The translations under genes were made by a program, and so were the position numbers. DNA of 39,062 nucleotides from Candidatus Omnitrophota bacterium (lineage in GTDB: Bacteria; Omnitrophota; Gorgyraeia; JABMRJ01): the NCBI GenBank assembly GCA_013202745.1, contig JABMRJ010000056.1, positions 1 to 39,062 of the forward strand, read 5' to 3'. The notes under the pieces are model-generated. The model was not told the DNA's origin, searched no databases, and worked only from the letters and a program-made list of their open reading frames with translations. Positions within the stretch are counted from its first letter, which is position 1, and the number at the start of each line of letters is the position of its first letter. Positions 9,165 to 19,126 of the stretch are shown here, one piece after another.

Positions 9165-10091
9165 TTACTTAAACCACGCTATTGTTTTCTTAAGTCCGTC
9201 ATTTAAAGAAATCTGTGCCTGCCATTTAAGCCGCTTCTTTGCAAGTGCATTATCCGGCCGCCTCATTTTAGGGTCATTCACAGGAAGGGATTTATACTCT
9301 ATCCGTGATTTTGAACCGGCCATCTTAATGACAGTCTTGGCAAGCTCCAGTATGGTAAGCTCATCAGGGTTGCCGAGATTGACCGGATCATTTATGTCTG
9401 AGACCATCAATTTATATATACCCTCTACGAGATCTGATATATAGCAAAAACTCCTCGTCTGCTTTCCCTTGCCGAATACCGTAAGTGGTTTTCCATCAAG
9501 CGCCTGTTCCACAAACGTAGGTATCGCCCTGCCGTCATCCCGGCGCATCCTTTCGCCGTAAGTATTGAATATACGCACTATCTTGGTATCTAATTTATGC
9601 GTATTATGGTAGGCCATCGTTATGGCCTCTGCAAAGCGCTTCGCCTCATCATAACATCCCCTCGGCCCAACACAGTTTACATTGCCCCAGTAGCTTTCAG
9701 GCTGTGGATTTACAAGGGGGTCTCCGTAAATCTCCGATGTAGAGGCCAGGAGAAAGGTCGCCCCTTTTGCCTTAGCTACACCGAGCGCATTGTGCGTACC
9801 GAGAGAGCCCACCTTTAATGTCTGTATAGGAAAAACTTTATAGTCCATGGGGCTTGCAGGCGATGCAAAGTGGAGCACATAATCGATCGCCTCATTTATC
9901 TCTATATATTTTGTGACATCCTGTTCTATAAACTCAAAGTCCGATCCGCCCTTTAAGTGCGCTATATTTTCATGCTTCCCGGTAATGAGATTGTCCATCG
10001 CTATAACACGATATCCTTTTTTCAAGAGATAGTCGCATAGATGAGAACCGATAAAACCGGCACCGCCTGTTATGAGTACGTTCTTCTTCAC
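9165..10091 (-). CDS. UDP-glucuronate decarboxylase-like (UDP-xylose synthase) SDR
   Basis: [116 protein letters not shown] characteristic of the UXS family. Confidence 0.9.
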   Translation of the reverse strand: MKKNVLITGGAGFIGSHLCDYLLKKGYRVIAMDNLITGKHENIAHLKGGSDFEFIEQDVTKYIEINEAIDYVLHFASPASPMDYKVFPIQTLKVGSLGTHNALGVAKAKGATFLLASTSEIYGDPLVNPQPESYWGNVNCVGPRGCYDEAKRFAEAITMAYHNTHKLDTKIVRIFNTYGERMRRDDGRAIPTFVEQALDGKPLTVFGKGKQTRSFCYISDLVEGIYKLMVSDINDPVNLGNPDELTILELAKTVIKMAGSKSRIEYKSLPVNDPKMRRPDNALAKKRLKWQAQISLNDGLKKTIAWFK

Positions 10092-10111
10092 ATCGCCTCC
10101 ATCTCTATAGA

Positions 10112-11062
10112 TTAAGAGAGTTCTACCTTGTTTGCATCAAACCACTTAAGCGTCTCTTTGAGCCCATCTTTAAAGCTGATTTTGGGAATCACCTTAAGTT
10201 TCTTCTTTAGCTTGCTCACATCGGCCTCTGTCCTCTTTACATCCCCTGCTCTCGTAGGCCCGAATTTGGGCGTAATATTCTTCTTCATAAGCTCGTTTAG
10301 GATATTGACCAGATCGAGGATAGAATACGCTTCCCCGCGCGCTACATTGAATACCTCGCCGCGTTTTCCAGTCTTAAACGAGGATGCCTTTATGTTGGCG
10401 TCCACGACATTCTTGACGAACGTAAAGTCCCTCGACTGCTCACCGTCGCCATCTATTAGCGGAGACTCACCTTTAAGCATCCTGAATATAAAGGCCGGGA
10501 TGACACAGGAGTACTTGGACTCAGGGTTCTGCCTTGGTCCGAATACGTTAAAATATCTCAGCGAAACCGTCTCGAGCCCATACGTTGCAGTAAACGTCTT
10601 GCAGTAATACTCCCCTGTAAGCTTTGAGACGGCATATGGTGATATGGGGCCCGGAAGATCTTCCTCATTCTCAGGAAATTTATTCGTCTCGCCGTAGCAG
10701 GAGCTGCTCGATGCATAGACAAGCCTCTTGACGCCGGCTTCTTTAGCCGCTATAAGGACATTGAGTGTCCCGTTTACATTTATATCGTTTGTGAGCGTTG
10801 GATTATCCACAGATTTTGGTACTGATCGGAAGGCGGCCTGGTGCAGGACAAACTCTATCCCCTTGGTGGCTTTTCTCATATGATCGATATCTCTTATGTC
10901 ACCTTCAACAAGCTCTATCTTTTCCATTACATCTTTTAGGTTCTCTCTTCTTCCTGTCATAAAATTATCTATGACCCTCACGTCATGCCCTTGTCTTAGA
11001 AGCTCGTCCACTATATTTGAGCCGATAAAACCCGCGCCTCCTGTTACCAGAAATTTACTCAT
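10112..11062 (-). CDS. UDP-N-acetylglucosamine 4-epimerase-like SDR (WbpP/TviC type)
   Basis: [101 protein letters not shown]. Confidence 0.85.
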   Translation of the reverse strand: MSKFLVTGGAGFIGSNIVDELLRQGHDVRVIDNFMTGRRENLKDVMEKIELVEGDIRDIDHMRKATKGIEFVLHQAAFRSVPKSVDNPTLTNDINVNGTLNVLIAAKEAGVKRLVYASSSSCYGETNKFPENEEDLPGPISPYAVSKLTGEYYCKTFTATYGLETVSLRYFNVFGPRQNPESKYSCVIPAFIFRMLKGESPLIDGDGEQSRDFTFVKNVVDANIKASSFKTGKRGEVFNVARGEAYSILDLVNILNELMKKNITPKFGPTRAGDVKRTEADVSKLKKKLKVIPKISFKDGLKETLKWFDANKVELS

Positions 11063-12366
11063 AATTTTATAACTCTCCTTCCCTTCTTCAATATATTCTT
11101 GGTAGCGTTTCTCGTATCAAAAACAAGCTTTGAGTTCTTGACTATGCTTCCATAATTATATGCGCTATGGTCTGTAATAATAGCCACGCAATCCCTCTGC
11201 TTAAGCATCCTCGGTGTAGGCTCAACAGCCCTAAGGCGCCTGCCTTCCACGATGCACTCTTTCGTGTACGGGTCAGAATAGGATATATCCGCCCCCTTAT
11301 TCTTAAGGAGCCTCAATATCTCAAGCGCCGGAGATTCCCTCGTATCGCTGACATCCCTTTTATATGATATGCCTATTACGTGGACCTTTGCGTCCATTAC
11401 GGTCTTCTTCTTCTCGTTTAATATACCTATTATCCTTGATACCACATACTCCGGCATGCCAGAATTTATCCTGTCTGCCAGATCTATAAACTTTGCCTCA
11501 AACCCGTGCAGCCTCGCCTTCCATGCAAGATATATAGGATCGAGCGGTATGCAATGGCCTCCTATGCCCGGCCCCGGGTAGAAAGGTATGAATCCAAAAG
11601 GTTTCGATCCTGCGGCATCTATCGTCTCCCATACATCGAGCCCCAGCTTATTGCACATGAGCGCTATCTCATTTACTAGGGCGATATTGACGCTTCTGAA
11701 TGTATTCTCAAGGAGCTTGGCCATCTCAGCCGTCTTGGTAGATGAGACGAGGAATACGTCCTTTACCACAGATTTATAGAGATCCCTTGCCAGTATGCCG
11801 GAAGACCTATTAATGCCTCCCACTATCTTCGGTATATCCTTAGTCTTGTAGACCTTATTGGCCGGATCGACCCTCTCAGGAGAAAAAGCAAGGTAGAAAT
11901 CCTTGCCGCATTTAAGCCCATTTGATTCTAATAGCGGCAAGACTATCTCATCGGTAGTCCCGGGATATGTGGTACTCTCCAATACTATGAGCTGCCCGCT
12001 CCTCTTGTGTTGCATTATGGACTTAACGGCACTGAGTATATAAGAGATATCGGGCTCCTTTGTCTTAGAGAGAGGCGTCGGTACGCAGATTATAATCACG
12101 TCCAGGCTCTTTATCACGCTGTAACTTGTTGTGGGCCTGAATGCCTTGCTCTTGAGGAGTTTCGCAATGTCAGATGAGAGTACGTCCATAATGTAGGACC
12201 GCCCTTTCTTAAGCTTCTCTATCTGCTTTTTATTTATGTCGATGCCGTATGTAATAAACCCTGCCTTTGCGAATTCGATAGCAAGTGGGAGGCCTACGTA
12301 CCCCAGGCCTATAATACCTACTTTCGCTTTTCTATTATTAATCTTTTTATGTAATACCTTATACAT
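11059..12366 (-). CDS. UDP-N-acetyl-hexosamine 6-dehydrogenase (WbpA/TviB-like nucleotide sugar dehydrogenase)
   Basis: VGIIGLGYVGLPLAIEFAKAGF, VPTPLSKTKEPDISYI, LESTTYPGTTDEIV, FSPERVDPANK, GPGIGGHCIPLDPIYLAWKA, ISYKRDVSDTRESPALEI. Confidence 0.92.
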   Translation of the reverse strand: MYKVLHKKINNRKAKVGIIGLGYVGLPLAIEFAKAGFITYGIDINKKQIEKLKKGRSYIMDVLSSDIAKLLKSKAFRPTTSYSVIKSLDVIIICVPTPLSKTKEPDISYILSAVKSIMQHKRSGQLIVLESTTYPGTTDEIVLPLLESNGLKCGKDFYLAFSPERVDPANKVYKTKDIPKIVGGINRSSGILARDLYKSVVKDVFLVSSTKTAEMAKLLENTFRSVNIALVNEIALMCNKLGLDVWETIDAAGSKPFGFIPFYPGPGIGGHCIPLDPIYLAWKARLHGFEAKFIDLADRINSGMPEYVVSRIIGILNEKKKTVMDAKVHVIGISYKRDVSDTRESPALEILRLLKNKGADISYSDPYTKECIVEGRRLRAVEPTPRMLKQRDCVAIITDHSAYNYGSIVKNSKLVFDTRNATKNILKKGRRVIKL

Positions 12367-13279
12367 CCTTGCCTCTCCTTTTTAGTAAGATATAATCTTC
12401 AAGCGCTCTGTTCCAATTTCTTAAAGGTTTACCGGAAAGTTTAATATAACGGTTATTGTCCAGCACAGACATCCTCGGCCTCTCTGCAGGTCTATCGAGC
12501 TCGTCCGATACTATAGGTATAAGCTCTACATCGTAAATCCTGTAGTATTCCAGTGTCTTCTGGGCCAATTTGTACCATGAACAGTCATCGTTATTCGTAA
12601 TATGATATACGCCTCTTGATATTCTCCTCTGCGCAGCAATCTCTAGCAATCTTTTGACGGCAGAGGCCAGATCCAGGGTGTATGTCGGTGATCCAAACTG
12701 GTCGCTTACAACCTTCAGGTTCTTGGCATTCTGCGCATTCTTTATTATAGTATCCACAAAATTCTTCCCTCCCGGGCCAAAGATCCAGCTCGTCCTTATG
12801 ATGAAGTAGCTCTTCTCCTTCATTATCTCTTTTATAAACCGCTCACCATCGAGCTTGGATCTGCCGTATACATTTATAGGGTTTGGGGTATCGTCTTCCG
12901 CATACGGCACCCTCTTCCGGCCGTCAAAAACAAAATCTGTGCTTATATATACAAGTGTTGCATTACACTCCCGAGCGATCTCTGCTATATGGCGCGTACC
13001 CAATCCGTTTGCAGTCTCCGCCTTGTCCGGATCGAGCTCGCAGCCGTCTACATCCGTAAAGGCAGCGGCATGTATTATGGTATCCGGCTTTATCTTCTTT
13101 ACAGCTGCAGTCAATTTATCATAATTAGTCACATCGCATTTTACAAAAGAGCTTGGCTTCTTACCGCATTTTGTTGGCGTTAAATCCATGCCCGCTATAT
13201 TGCATGACGCATCCTTTGAGAATGCATCACGCAGGGCGTACCCCAGCATGCCGCTTGAGCCTGTTATGAGCAGCTTCAT
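12359..13279 (-). CDS. rfbD: dTDP-4-dehydrorhamnose reductase
   Basis: MKLLITGSSGMLGYAL, HAAAFTDVDGCELDPDKAETANGLGTRHIAE, STDFVFDGRKRVPYAEDDTPNPINVYGRSKLDGE, IIRTSWIFGPGGKNFV. ORF track opens at 13309; the start at 13279 overlaps the rfbB stop as TGATG. Confidence 0.93.
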   Translation of the reverse strand: MKLLITGSSGMLGYALRDAFSKDASCNIAGMDLTPTKCGKKPSSFVKCDVTNYDKLTAAVKKIKPDTIIHAAAFTDVDGCELDPDKAETANGLGTRHIAEIARECNATLVYISTDFVFDGRKRVPYAEDDTPNPINVYGRSKLDGERFIKEIMKEKSYFIIRTSWIFGPGGKNFVDTIIKNAQNAKNLKVVSDQFGSPTYTLDLASAVKRLLEIAAQRRISRGVYHITNNDDCSWYKLAQKTLEYYRIYDVELIPIVSDELDRPAERPRMSVLDNNRYIKLSGKPLRNWNRALEDYILLKRRGKDV

Positions 13280-14247
13280 CAAACGCTTCTCTCCTTTAGG
13301 GGTCTCCACCAGGTTCTATTATCCTTGTACCATTGCACGGTAAGTTCTAACGCCTTATAAAAATCGCACTTTGGCTTCCAGCCGAGGGTCTCAAGCTTGC
13401 GGGAGTTTACAGCATACCGCTTATCATGGCCGGGCCTATCCTTTACAAACTCTATGAGGCCTTTAGGCTTTTCCATTATCTTGAGGATGGTTTGCGTGAG
13501 TTCTAGATTAGTCTTTTCGTTGCCACCGCCTATATTGTAGATCTGGCCTGCTTTACCTTTCTGGAAGACACAATTTATCGCCTCGCAGTTATCGAGGACA
13601 TATATCCAGTCACGCTTATTCTTGCCGTCTGCATAAAGCGGGAGTTTTTTGTCTTCGAGCGCATTGGTTATAAAGAGCGGTATTACCTTCTCGGGAAATT
13701 GATATTGCCCGAAATTGTTCGAGCTCCTGACTATTACAACGGGGGTCTCGTATGTAACAAAATAGGAGTGGCAGAGAAGGTCCCCTGCGGCCTTGCTTGC
13801 AGAATACGGGCTTGAAGGCATAAGACAATCGGTCTCTTTAGAATAACCCTCTTTTACGCTGCCGTAGACTTCATCGGTCGAGATCTGAATAAATCTGGGA
13901 ATGGAAAATTTTTTGACGGCATCAAGGATCACCTGGACACCGCCTATATTTGTCCTCATAAAACTCTCGGGATCCTTTATCGACCTATCGACATGTGACT
14001 CTGCCGCGAAATTTATGACCGCATCACATCCTAAAACAAGCTTCTCTACTATTGCCTTGTCGCATATATCGCCCCTTACGAATTTATAACGCGGGTCTTT
14101 CTCGCAATCCTTCAAATTATTTTTATTTCCCGCATAGGTAAGCTTATCAAGGTTGACTATCGTATAATCTCTGTAATTATTCAGGAAATATCTTATAAAA
14201 TTTGAGCCTATAAAACCGGCCCCGCCTGTAATGAGGATCTTCTTCAT
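13279..14247 (-). CDS. rfbB: dTDP-glucose 4,6-dehydratase
   Basis: [87 protein letters not shown]. Confidence 0.96.
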   Translation of the reverse strand: MKKILITGGAGFIGSNFIRYFLNNYRDYTIVNLDKLTYAGNKNNLKDCEKDPRYKFVRGDICDKAIVEKLVLGCDAVINFAAESHVDRSIKDPESFMRTNIGGVQVILDAVKKFSIPRFIQISTDEVYGSVKEGYSKETDCLMPSSPYSASKAAGDLLCHSYFVTYETPVVIVRSSNNFGQYQFPEKVIPLFITNALEDKKLPLYADGKNKRDWIYVLDNCEAINCVFQKGKAGQIYNIGGGNEKTNLELTQTILKIMEKPKGLIEFVKDRPGHDKRYAVNSRKLETLGWKPKCDFYKALELTVQWYKDNRTWWRPLKERSV

Positions 14248-14248
14248 A

Positions 14249-14989
14249 TCATCCCTTCCCCTTACCTTTTTCGTCTCTCATCTCCGCTACGAGGTTATTC
14301 GCCCTAAGCAGCGAATCGAATGTCCCGGAATCAGACCACCATCCATCAAGGATCTCATACTGCAGCTCGCCCTTTTTGAGATAGGCATTATTTACGTCTG
14401 TAATCTCAAGCTCGTTGCGGCGCGAAGGTTTGAGCAACTTGATAATATCGAAGACTTGATTGTCGTACATGTAGATGCCCGTGACCACACAATTAGACTT
14501 CGGCCTCTTGGGTTTCTCTTCTATGGATATGATCTTTTTATTCTTTATCTCCACAGCCCCAAAGCGTTCCGGATCGGTGACCTCTTTTATGAGTATCCTC
14601 GCCCCTGCAGCCTGTCTCCGGAAATTGGTAACGGCCTTCTTGATACTCTTTTCTATTATATTGTCACCCAGCATCACGACGACCTTGTCGCCGTCCGCAA
14701 AATGTTCTGCAAGATCAAGGGCTGCGGCTATACCGCCCTCACCTTCCTGGTATGTGTAATTTAAGTGTTTGAGGCCGAATTCTGAGCCATTCCCCAATAA
14801 CCGCAAGAACTCACCTGCATGATTGCCGCCCGTCACTATGAGTATATTTTCTATGCCGGCATCGACCAATGTCTGGAGAGGATAATATATCATAGGTTTA
14901 GAATGGATCGGCAATAGGTGCTTATTCGTTACTTTCGTTAAAGGGTATAGCCTAGTACCGAGCCCGCCTGCCAGGATTATACCTTTCAT
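14249..14989 (-). CDS. rfbA: Glucose-1-phosphate thymidylyltransferase (short, 246-aa form)
   Basis: MKGIILAGGLGTRLYPLTKVTNKHLLPIHSKPMIYYPLQTL, VMLGDNI, FGAVEI, EEKPKRPKSNCVVTGIYMYD, WWSDSGTFDSLL. Confidence 0.92.
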   Translation of the reverse strand: MKGIILAGGLGTRLYPLTKVTNKHLLPIHSKPMIYYPLQTLVDAGIENILIVTGGNHAGEFLRLLGNGSEFGLKHLNYTYQEGEGGIAAALDLAEHFADGDKVVVMLGDNIIEKSIKKAVTNFRRQAAGARILIKEVTDPERFGAVEIKNKKIISIEEKPKRPKSNCVVTGIYMYDNQVFDIIKLLKPSRRNELEITDVNNAYLKKGELQYEILDGWWSDSGTFDSLLRANNLVAEMRDEKGKGKG

Positions 14990-15014
14990 CCTTACCTCCT
15001 TCTAGATACAGATA

Positions 15015-15464
15015 TTATAAAGTACATAATTTGTCCCAATCGTAAAAGGTATTCTTTACACGGAATTCATCAGGGTCAGATCTGTTGTATTCGTAGTCTA
15101 TGCAGTTTATCACGATGGCCTCGCCTTTCACACTCTTGAAGGCATGGAGAACGCCATTCGGTATCTTGATCATACGAGGTTCATCCTCACCTATCTTGAA
15201 TTCATTTATCTCGCCCTTTGTGCCGGAACCCGCTCTTGAGTCGACCAAGACAAGCTTCATCACCCCTTTTATGCAGGTAAAGAAGTCTGTCTGCCTCTTA
15301 TGCATATGGAAATTATCTTTATCCTTAACGGTTCCTTCGTATGCGGTAGTCATGTAGACCTGCTGAGGCCCTACACCGCTGTCTGATACGCGGAATATCT
15401 CCATGAGCCTGCCCCGCCCATCTGAATGGACTTTCAGTTTTCTAACCTCTACGCCATCTATCAT
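15015..15464 (-). CDS. dTDP-4-dehydrorhamnose 3,5-epimerase-like cupin (short)
   Basis: 149-aa cupin with HSDGRGRLMEIFR, HMHKRQTDFFTCIKGVMKLVLVD, IKIPNGVLHAFKSVKGEAIVINCIDYEYNRSDPDE; resembles RfbC but is short; its position next to rfbA/B/D supports the role. Confidence 0.8.
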   Translation of the reverse strand: MIDGVEVRKLKVHSDGRGRLMEIFRVSDSGVGPQQVYMTTAYEGTVKDKDNFHMHKRQTDFFTCIKGVMKLVLVDSRAGSGTKGEINEFKIGEDEPRMIKIPNGVLHAFKSVKGEAIVINCIDYEYNRSDPDEFRVKNTFYDWDKLCTL

Positions 15465-15485
15465 AATGACCCCTTAAGATTATTT

Positions 15486-16787
15486 CTATTTATTCCTGCC
15501 TATACCTATATATTTAAAACCCAGCCTCTTCATTTTCTTTGGATCGTATATATTCCTGCAATCCATGATAAACGGCTTGTTGAGCAATTTTTTTATCCTT
15601 GTAAAGTCCAGCTCCTTAAATTCATTCCATTCGGTAATCAATATAAGACAGTCGCTCTTTTCGGCAGCAGCATAAGGGCTCTTGCAGAATTGGATGCCCT
15701 TCAATTCTTTCTTTGCCCTCTTCATAGCCTTGGGGTCATATGCCTTTATCTTGGCCCCTTCGCTCTGGAGTATCCTTATTATATCGATTGCAGGGGCATA
15801 TCTTATATCGTCTGTATTCGGCTTGAAGGAGAGGCCGAGCACGCCTACGACCTTCTTATCGAGATCCTGCAAGTTCTGTTTTATCTTACCTATAATTACT
15901 GCCTTCTGCTCTGTATTTATCCTATCGACTTCCCTAAGCAGTCCGAAATCATACCCCAGCTTTTCGCAGATATGGACAAACGCAAGCAGGTCCTTGGGAA
16001 AACAGAAGCCCCCGAATCCTGCACCGGCATTCAGGAATGCCTTTCCGATCCTCTTGTCCATGCCCATGCCCCTGGCAACCTCTATGACATCGGCCCCGGT
16101 CTTTTCGCATATATTGCTTATGGCATTTATGAATGATATCTTGGTAGCGAGAAAAGAATTTGAGGCGTGTTTAATGATCTCTGCGCTCTTTATGTTGGTT
16201 ACAATTATGGGGGCCCTCAATGGCCTGTAGAGCTCTGCAAGGAGCCCTTTTGCCTTTTTAGTCTCAACGCCTATTACTATGCGGTCCGGATGCATAAAGT
16301 CATCTATGGCCGAACCTTCACTTAAGAATTCCGGGTTGGAGGCGACATCAAAAGAGACCTTCCGCTTAAGATTCTGCTTTATTATCTGCTCTACCCACTC
16401 TCCGGTCTCTATTGGAACTGTACTCTTCTCCACTATCAGCTTATATGAGGTCATATTATTCGCGATTTGGCAGCAGACATTTTCAACATATGTAAGGTCC
16501 GCCTCTCCGCTTGGTTTAGGCGGTGTCCCTACGGCTATAAATATGATCTGTGCATTCTTCATGCCCGCCTTTATGCTCGTTGTAAAGAGAAGCCTCTTTT
16601 GCCTTAGGTTGCGTTTTACAAGCTCCTTGAGGCCCGGTTCGTATATTGTAACCTTGCCCTTTTTGAGGCTATTTATCTTAGACTTGTCAATATCGACGCA
16701 GACGACCTTATTGCCAAGCTCTGCAAAGCATGTGCCGGTTACCAAACCCACATAACCTGTGCCTATTACGCATATATTCACGATCAT
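15486..16787 (-). CDS. ugd: UDP-glucose 6-dehydrogenase
   Basis: NICVIGTGYVGLVTGTCFAELGNKVVCVDID, VGTPPKPSGEADLTYVE, VEKSTVPIETG, NPEFLSEGSAIDDFMHPDRIVIGVE, GAGFGGFCFPKDL, GLSFKPNTDDIRYAPAI. A GTG at 16781, better spaced after AGGAGG, may be the true start. Confidence 0.95.
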   Translation of the reverse strand: MIVNICVIGTGYVGLVTGTCFAELGNKVVCVDIDKSKINSLKKGKVTIYEPGLKELVKRNLRQKRLLFTTSIKAGMKNAQIIFIAVGTPPKPSGEADLTYVENVCCQIANNMTSYKLIVEKSTVPIETGEWVEQIIKQNLKRKVSFDVASNPEFLSEGSAIDDFMHPDRIVIGVETKKAKGLLAELYRPLRAPIIVTNIKSAEIIKHASNSFLATKISFINAISNICEKTGADVIEVARGMGMDKRIGKAFLNAGAGFGGFCFPKDLLAFVHICEKLGYDFGLLREVDRINTEQKAVIIGKIKQNLQDLDKKVVGVLGLSFKPNTDDIRYAPAIDIIRILQSEGAKIKAYDPKAMKRAKKELKGIQFCKSPYAAAEKSDCLILITEWNEFKELDFTRIKKLLNKPFIMDCRNIYDPKKMKRLGFKYIGIGRNK

Positions 16788-16830
16788 TCCTCCTCTTTAA
16801 ATATTACCATATTTGAGCGTTCTTTAGGGT

Positions 16831-16859
16831 ATTATAGTATCATAATTATATTATATAAG
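16831..16859 (-). promoter_or_regulatory. Possible sigma70-type promoter upstream of ugd / polysaccharide locus
   Basis: Minus-strand TATAAT (16831-16836) in a very AT-rich 92-bp gap between lptD and ugd; no good -35 at canonical distance. Confidence 0.35.
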
Positions 16860-16879
16860 CAAGAAGAATTAGGGAGGGG

Positions 16880-19126
16880 TTAGTTTGATGTTGGAATCTT
16901 CCTCTGTACGCCGGCCGTAGGGCCGCGATAGCTCGCGCTGAACATCTTAAATGGCAATTCCGGGAAGGCCTTTATGCGGAAGGTGATCCAGAATCTATGT
17001 TCCAGATCCACCTCCTGCTCTTCTGTCTCTTTTAACTGATAATTGAATTCGACAAGCCAGCAATGGAGATCCCGTTCTATACCATAAGTCTGCTCTTCAA
17101 GCACAAACTTATTATCATCGGAATCATTCTTTATCCTATGGTATGACTTGAGCTTCCATCTGGGGCTCAAGACATAAAAGGCATCACTGGTAAATTGGCT
17201 GCTTGAACTCTCCTGTTCATCCTCTTCAAACCTGAAGCCCCAGGCAAGGCCCCAGTGGCGCTCCATTCCCGCTATAAGATCTGCATTTATGCTATTGAGC
17301 CTATTCTCTTTCAGGTCATAATGTGAATCCGAATGGATCTCAAGCCAGGAGTACGGCCGCAGTATGAGCCCTGTGCGTATGTCTTTTATGCTCTTATTAT
17401 CCCTGGCGTGGAGCAAGAGCCCGGTGGAGGTTGAGAATCTTACGAGGTCGTGAACCTCCATATCGTCGCCGCGCTTGGTCTGCAGGGTATTTACAAGTGT
17501 GAAGTCCACCCCATTATGGCCCTCGATAGCATCTACACTATCAAACTGCTTAATGTCTTCCGTCTTCATATTGGGGGTGGGCGTATAATAATAGTCTATC
17601 AGTGGATTGATGACATGTCTCAACTTATTTATATCGAGCGCTAATGCATCTGTCTCGACATCAAATACCCTAAAAAATTTGGTGGAGAACCGCGTACCAA
17701 AGGTATAGACATGCCTCAGCTCATTCTCATTCTCCATATCATCCTCGGAGTACCACGTCTCCCTAAGGCCGATATAAGGATTACATGTCAAAAACCCGAA
17801 CTGTTTGCTAAGATGTGAAATCTCTTGTTCTGTATCAAACCTGTTTGCCTTTAGCTTTGGTTCTGTATCAGTATCCTTCATACGTCGAAACTTTCTCTGG
17901 AGCATTGCAAAGGATGTAGTGGATGTGTAATAAAAATCTGTCTCCCTTACCCTCTGGCTCGTTATATTCATCTTTAGCTCCGGGAGTTTTTCAACGACTT
18001 CATAGAAATTGTGGAGGCGGTACTTTGTCAAAAAGCTGAGATTATATCCGGGCCGAGTCTTTATTACAGAAAAGTAATTCTGTGGTTCGGATTCCTTGTC
18101 AAACTCATCCAGATAATAATAATCTTTCACAAAGAGGGAGTCGCTTACTTTATGGAACTCGCCTGTAGCAAGCGTATCCTGATCTATCTGCCACTTATGC
18201 CTCAGCTGCACCCTCCACCTCTTGTTGCCTACGCCCCTGCCCAGCTCTGATTCTTCAGGAGTAATCGAATGATTTTCGTCTGTATAGTAAAAACGGAGTA
18301 AACCTTTCCCAAAATAGCCTAACTTATATTTATAGTCGAAGCCCTCGGCAAAGCCCTTCTTCTCTCTCCAGTCAAGCCTTACATAACCGCGTGACCATTC
18401 GTGAAAATAGTATCTCCATGCGGTTAGGACATAAGCTCCCCATCTTGAGTTTCTTCCGGCCAGTATCGTTACGCGCGGCCTTTTGTCATTGAGCCAGTGG
18501 ACATAATAAGGAAAGTAGAACATAGGAAAGTCGCCTATAAAGATGATGAGGTGCCGGGCCTCGATCCTGTCATTGATAAATAATTTTATACGGCGCGCCT
18601 GTATCCTGTAATGCGGATGCGGCAGGTCGCACGTTGTAATAAAACCTCTCTCTATAGCGTACTCCCCATCTGCCACCTTTGAGCCTACCTCGCCTTCTCC
18701 ATACCACGGATTGCTTCGTACCTCCGCTTCTATGATAGTGCCTCTCTCTGTATCAAAGTTATAATTGACCTTTTCGCCCCTTATTATATTCCCGTGCTCG
18801 TAGAGCACGACATTGCCTTCGGCAAAGGCCTCCTTCGTCTCCATATGCACGACGATCTTGTCGCATGTCATCTTTACATCTTTATAGGTAATGACGACAT
18901 TCTTTACGCCTACAACCTTCTTCTCTTCATATAGATATTCGACCCTGTCTCCATCTACTATAATGGGTTCCTTATCTGAACCTGCCTCCGCTTGCGCGGA
19001 ATCGGAATCGAACATATCCTGCGCATATCCGATAACGGGATAAAAGACAAAGGGGATTATAATGCAGAAGAATGCTATTAAAATGAATAGTTTTTTTAAT
19101 TTATTATATATTTCCATCTCTCTCAA
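16880..19126 (-). CDS. lptD: LPS-assembly protein LptD (OstA family outer-membrane protein)
   Basis: N-terminal signal-like segment, OstA-like repeat (VDGDRVEYLYEEKKVVGVKNVVITYKDVKMTCDKIVVHMETKEAFAEGNVVLYE), then FYFPYYVHW and beta-barrel-like C-terminal part. Confidence 0.88.
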   Translation of the reverse strand: MREMEIYNKLKKLFILIAFFCIIIPFVFYPVIGYAQDMFDSDSAQAEAGSDKEPIIVDGDRVEYLYEEKKVVGVKNVVITYKDVKMTCDKIVVHMETKEAFAEGNVVLYEHGNIIRGEKVNYNFDTERGTIIEAEVRSNPWYGEGEVGSKVADGEYAIERGFITTCDLPHPHYRIQARRIKLFINDRIEARHLIIFIGDFPMFYFPYYVHWLNDKRPRVTILAGRNSRWGAYVLTAWRYYFHEWSRGYVRLDWREKKGFAEGFDYKYKLGYFGKGLLRFYYTDENHSITPEESELGRGVGNKRWRVQLRHKWQIDQDTLATGEFHKVSDSLFVKDYYYLDEFDKESEPQNYFSVIKTRPGYNLSFLTKYRLHNFYEVVEKLPELKMNITSQRVRETDFYYTSTTSFAMLQRKFRRMKDTDTEPKLKANRFDTEQEISHLSKQFGFLTCNPYIGLRETWYSEDDMENENELRHVYTFGTRFSTKFFRVFDVETDALALDINKLRHVINPLIDYYYTPTPNMKTEDIKQFDSVDAIEGHNGVDFTLVNTLQTKRGDDMEVHDLVRFSTSTGLLLHARDNKSIKDIRTGLILRPYSWLEIHSDSHYDLKENRLNSINADLIAGMERHWGLAWGFRFEEDEQESSSSQFTSDAFYVLSPRWKLKSYHRIKNDSDDNKFVLEEQTYGIERDLHCWLVEFNYQLKETEEQEVDLEHRFWITFRIKAFPELPFKMFSASYRGPTAGVQRKIPTSN

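Noticed and set aside
4874-10091. Apparent duplication between the SDR genes at 4874-5848 and 9165-10091 (similar N-termini)
   Set aside because: Similarity is that expected of paralogous extended SDRs; the sequences diverge beyond the Rossmann motif, so not a recent repeat.
12560-13340. Isolated TTGTACC half-sites in rfbD/rfbB coding sequence resembling the 8858-8918 motif
   Set aside because: Not paired into the palindrome and inside codons; short enough to occur by chance.
15426-16136. 236-aa plus-strand ORF opposite ugd
   Set aside because: Antisense to a well-supported UDP-glucose dehydrogenase; composition looks like a shadow ORF.
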